Both the position numbers and the translations under genes were made by a program. A stretch of 10,242 nucleotides of DNA, from assembly GCA_003990745.1 (NCBI GenBank), contig RBNI01007507.1, positions 1-10,242 on the forward strand, in the 5' to 3' direction. This stretch comes from Jimgerdemannia flammicorona. Taxonomy: Eukaryota; Mucoromycota; Endogonomycetes; Endogonales; Endogonaceae. The notes beneath the pieces are model-generated. The model was not told where the DNA came from. It saw nothing but the letters and a program-made list of their open reading frames with translations, and searched no databases. Every line of letters starts with the position of its first letter. The first letter of the stretch is position 1. This document shows positions 7,092-10,242 of this stretch, piece after piece.

Positions 7092-7775
7092 ATATATATA
7101 AAAGTTATTAATCTTCATCACTCTAACCATGTTACTCTCAGATGATACCAATCAAAGTTTAACTAGTGTAGATAAATTGGGAAACATAAAGACAGAACCC
7201 TCTAAAAATTATCTGCTTCTAATTATTCCGCAGTTCTTACACATAAAGTCCGTGTATGGCATATATATAGCTAACTGGTTGGGTCATGAATAGAATGTGC
7301 CTAACCCATACAACTGTCAACATTGCTTAATCCAAAATCAAATGGAAATGTGAGTTTTTTTTTTTTTTTTTTTTTTTTCGCGTAATGATACATATTCTCA
7401 TAATATGAAGATGTTGGGGATTCCACGACGACAAATGGGACAACGCGTGTGCCATCCGTCCGAATATAAATACATCTGTTTGCTAAAATTCAACGATGGA
7501 TACCAGTAATGAGATGGCGTAGAAAGGTATAGATGTTAGACAAGAAATTCCTGAGTCCACAGCCGTTTAATCTAGCGTCGCGGTATTCGCGTTGAGATCT
7601 GGCTTGGAGACCGACGGGAAACTCTGGATTCACCCTCCCTTGGCGTTGTTTCTATGACAGAAACCCAAACGATCATTCAATCACCAACATAGCATTCACC
7701 GTTCGGAGCAAATCTTTTGATCCGAACAAACAGAAGGGTATCGTTCATTGCACACATCCCAAGCCGTATGTTCGT
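7092..7775. other. Intergenic region between retroelement and ISN1
   Basis: No coding region is supported. The left part (to about 7354) is AT-rich. A 24-nt T run lies at 7355-7378, and to its right base composition becomes closer to that of the host gene. ISN1 transcription should end here on the minus strand. A TTTAAT at 7566-7571 (ATTAAA on the minus strand), about 205 bp past the ISN1 stop, is a possible but weak polyadenylation signal. A TATAAATA at 7463-7470 on the plus strand has no gene after it. Confidence 0.5.
7355..7378. repeat. Poly-T tract, 24 nt
   Basis: An uninterrupted run of 24 T on the plus strand lies near the change from AT-rich, CpG-poor DNA to host-like DNA. It could be a homopolymer expansion or the poly-A end of a minus-strand retroposed sequence. 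No such body is recognised. Confidence 0.9.
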
Positions 7776-9890
7776 TCACTCGGGGACGGTCAGCTCTCCC
7801 TCCTCTCCCTGCACCCCCTCGAGTAGCGTGTGAGACGTCGTCGCGGGGGGGGCGACGGTCCCGTCCGACGAAGCCTCCCCTGGACGCCCGCGGAACGCTT
7901 CCAGCAGATGGCCGAGCTCGAGGAGGACTTGCTGGGTTTCGGCGGGGTTGATAATCCAAAGAGTGCAGCTGGGGGCGGGGGGGGGACGTAATTTAGATGG
8001 GGACGAATATGGGACAGATAAAGGAACGCGAATGGAGAATAGGGACATACCATTGTGCGCGGGTGGCAAAGTCATTGCCGGTGGAGAGGAACTGGTGTGA
8101 GGAGAGGGAGACAAATGAGAAGGAATTTTAATGCTGCGAGTTGGTCCATCAAACGAGACAGATATTCAGGCATCCCACCCCGTTTCATCATCTGCCATTC
8201 TATGGCTCCCACCATCAACACACACGAAAAAAAAAAAAAGCTATCTCGATGCCATAAAATCCAACTAATGGCCTCCCATCCTACATGTCCATCCCCTACC
8301 CATCCCCTACCCACCTGATCGCCAACATGCAAGGTCCTACCAGGTTCCGCGCTCAGGTACGATTGCAGGATCTGTACACCGATCAACTTGTTACCGCTAC
8401 GCGCGTCCATCGATCGCAGTCACGGGTGAGAGGAGAGGCGGCGAGGTAGGAGGCAGAAGTGGAAAACGACATATATTTATAATTAGATGAAGGTTTCGAA
8501 TTATTATGTTAGCATATTGTGGGGGTTTGAATATAAACATCGGTGTTGAAAAAAGACAAAACAGCCAATCAATGGACATAAATAAAAGGTAAAGGTAAAG
8601 AAAAGGACACTTCAATTGAAAACTCACATGTCGACCCACACGTCACTCCCGCCGTTGAACGCGCAAAAGGGCAGCGGGGCCTTGAGCACTGATGGCGAGT
8701 TCTGGTACCGCAGCAGCTGATGCTGTGTCGAGAGAACGCATTCATCCTGGTGATACGCGGGAAAGAGGATAGGCAGTGAGGTGAGTAATGACGTAAAGGA
8801 GAAATGCTGGGTAATATATTATATAATACGTACCAACTGCTCGCGGAAGATGGTGTAACCAGGCTTGGCGATGAGGCCTGAGAGAAGGCAGGGATGATGC
8901 CGGTGGTATGCGTAAACGGAAAGACAAAATAATAAAGATAAAATGATTCAATTTCAGTAAAACAATAAAGAGGCTCGCATTATCAAACCCAGCCCGCAAT
9001 CGACTGAACCAATGATCTTGATGCTATTCGCGCACGCCTTTTTGCAAGCGACCTACCGACAGCCTTGGGCTTCCTCAAGATGGTCGCCGGCAGCCTCATC
9101 TCCTCGACACACGCCTCGAGGTTCTCCTGCGCCACGTCCAGCAGCGCAGTGATCCGTTCCGTGTCCTGTGACCAGGAGCGAACCGAGGGCGGCTGGTAGT
9201 CACTGTGGGGGCGGATGTTGAAGAGGGGGGAGTAGTGAATAATAAAGATGATGGAGCAGAAACGGTGTGGAAGAAAGGGGTGAACCTACGCCTCGGGGAT
9301 GTAGTGGAGGTGGTAATCAGCGCGGCATTGGAAGAGGAAGTTACATTCGCCGCCTGCGCAGGAATTGGAAAGGAAACGACGTAATATTTGATAACGGAAT
9401 GTAAATGGTTGTCTCCAAGAAAAAAAAAAGAAAAAAACGACTCGCGTTCTCCAGTAGCTCACTATCTGATTCCCGCACCCTCAACTGGCCCTGCCACTCA
9501 TCTCACTCACTTACCCAACACATAGAACTTTTCGACTCTCTTCCCGAGCCCCTTCCCCTCAAACCCCTTGAGTAATCCACTGAGACGGCCCTCGTAGCGG
9601 CCCGCGTCGTCACCATACCCGGCGGCCGTCACGACGCACACGTACAAATCGTACTCGAGAAGCCGGATCAATAGGTGCACAAGCGCCGAGTCGTGCTCAA
9701 AGTCCTGCCCGTCCGCGTACAGCGTCATGTCGCCGTCAAACGTGATCAGCTGGAGGGTGGCCGAGATTGCGCGTACTTGGGCGGTGTTCAGGATCCTGTT
9801 TGGGAAGGGAAGAAAAGGAGAGAAATAAGTGGAAGAGAAGGGTGTTTAAATAACGTGCAAACGGCGTCTACGATGCTGCACACCTTGTTG

Positions 9891-9921
<31 letters not shown>

Positions 9922-10242
9922 TCCACGAGGGACAGATCAGCGTACCTCCTGATATCATTGAAACTAGGCGGCACGAACTTGCGTGGCGCGATCGAGTTGC
10001 GAGCGTTCGCGTACAGGAAGGCCTCGCGCAGCGGTAGCGGAGAGAAGAAGGTCGAGACCGTCGGGACGAGACGGTAGAGACGCGAGTGTTCGGGGATACC
10101 TGTGGGGAAAAGGAAATGGAAGCGTGAGAAAATGCGGGTAGTGGAGAAGGATGGGTAGGAGAATGGTACCTTTCGTTTGGCAGGCGATGTGGTCCTGAGG
10201 GCGGTGGAATGGACCAAGGCTGTTATGGCATAGCGCTGATTG
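7776..10242 (-). CDS. ISN1: IMP-specific 5'-nucleotidase (ISN1), partial, ten exons
   Basis: It hydrolyses IMP to inosine and phosphate in purine salvage, a cytosolic fungal enzyme with an HAD-like active site. Exons read leftward: 10170-10242 (partial), 9946-10099, 9515-9795, 9290-9353, 9057-9202, 8834-8877, 8628-8746, 8315-8396, 8051-8091, 7776-7968. All nine introns are GT-AG and the phases join without an internal stop, except for a doubt in the first exon. Family motifs in order: LVPTVSTFFSPLP, SFNDIRRILNTAQ, FDGDMTLYADG with the DGD nucleophile motif (9729-9737), VTAAGYGDDAGRYE, GGECNFLF, LRKPKAVG with the conserved Lys, FNGGSDVWVDIGNK, TLHVGDQ, GNDFATR and CTLWIINPAET. The N-terminus, probably around 100 residues judging from yeast ISN1 of about 450, is outside the window. 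The C-terminus has a low-complexity tail of about 40 residues. Confidence 0.93.
7969..8050 (-). other. ISN1 last intron with C-only acceptor tract
   Basis: This is an 82-bp intron with donor GTATGT and acceptor CCCCCAG. Its pyrimidine tract is almost pure C, so the plus strand shows G5-C-G9 at 7971-7985. Removing it joins TG to C, which gives the Cys of the conserved CTLWI block. Confidence 0.8.
8227..8239. repeat. Poly-A tract (13 nt) in ISN1 intron
   Basis: This plus-strand A run is a T13 run within the 223-bp intron 8092-8314 on the coding strand. It lies well upstream of the acceptor, so it is not the usual polypyrimidine tract. Confidence 0.9.
9420..9437. repeat. A-rich tract in ISN1 intron
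   Basis: Ten A, a G and seven A on the plus strand form a T-rich tract on the coding strand of the 161-bp intron 9354-9514. It is mid-intron, with no further signal seen. Confidence 0.85.
9897..9921. repeat. Poly-A tract (25 nt) in ISN1 intron
   Basis: A run of 25 A on the plus strand is T25 on the coding strand, near the donor side of the 150-bp intron 9796-9945. It is the longest homopolymer in the window and lies in the gene, away from the transposons. Confidence 0.9.

Noticed and set aside
7463..7470. TATA box of a plus-strand gene
   Set aside because: No coding frame follows before the convergent ISN1 gene.
7696..7959. Arg/Pro-rich open frames on both strands around 7696-8053
   Set aside because: They overlap the last ISN1 exon and intron in other frames and reflect GC-rich composition.
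9675..10037. Plus-strand open frame through the poly-A tract
   Set aside because: It is a shadow of ISN1 exons on the opposite strand, crosses two introns and encodes a poly-Lys run from the homopolymer.

Overview
The window looks like nuclear DNA of a filamentous fungus, most likely a basidiomycete. The right third carries a GC-rich gene cut by nine short GT-AG introns (70 to 231 bp) that encodes the fungal IMP-specific 5'-nucleotidase ISN1. The left two thirds is a graveyard of LTR retroelements with very few CpG dinucleotides. Genus and species cannot be read from the sequence.

Layout. 1-205: AT-rich non-coding DNA with a 16-bp direct repeat and a long imperfect hairpin. 238-340: a cluster of 11-bp tandem units centred on TTCGAA plus a 22-bp palindrome. 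363-948: a Ty1/copia pol remnant in which the integrase zinc finger and catalytic core are joined to the last residues of RNase H by a large internal deletion. 949-1309: non-coding DNA, probably copia 3' end or LTR. 1310-7091: a 5'-truncated Ty3/gypsy-like element. Its Gag, zinc knuckle, protease, a Cys-rich spacer, a dUTPase domain, reverse transcriptase and RNase H all lie in one reading frame for about 3.9 kb. That frame has 14 stop codons and no frameshift. No integrase is recognisable. A second coding frame (about 5811-6614) of unknown function follows, and then a putative 3' LTR. 7092-7775: non-coding DNA with a 24-nt T tract. 7776-10242: ISN1 on the minus strand, with the N-terminus beyond the window edge.

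The most interesting part is the central element. It carries all five dUTPase motifs between protease and reverse transcriptase, lacks a visible integrase, and has an unassigned 3' ORF. Its decay looks transition-driven: stops sit where Gln, Arg or Trp codons are expected, and the protease and reverse transcriptase active sites each carry a G-to-A-type change. CpG is scarce across it, while the neighbouring ISN1 exons are CpG-rich. This fits cytosine methylation and deamination, or a RIP-like process, acting on repeats. The host gene seems intact apart from one possible frameshift near the window edge. The transposon genes probably no longer act, while ISN1 would convert IMP to inosine and phosphate in purine salvage.
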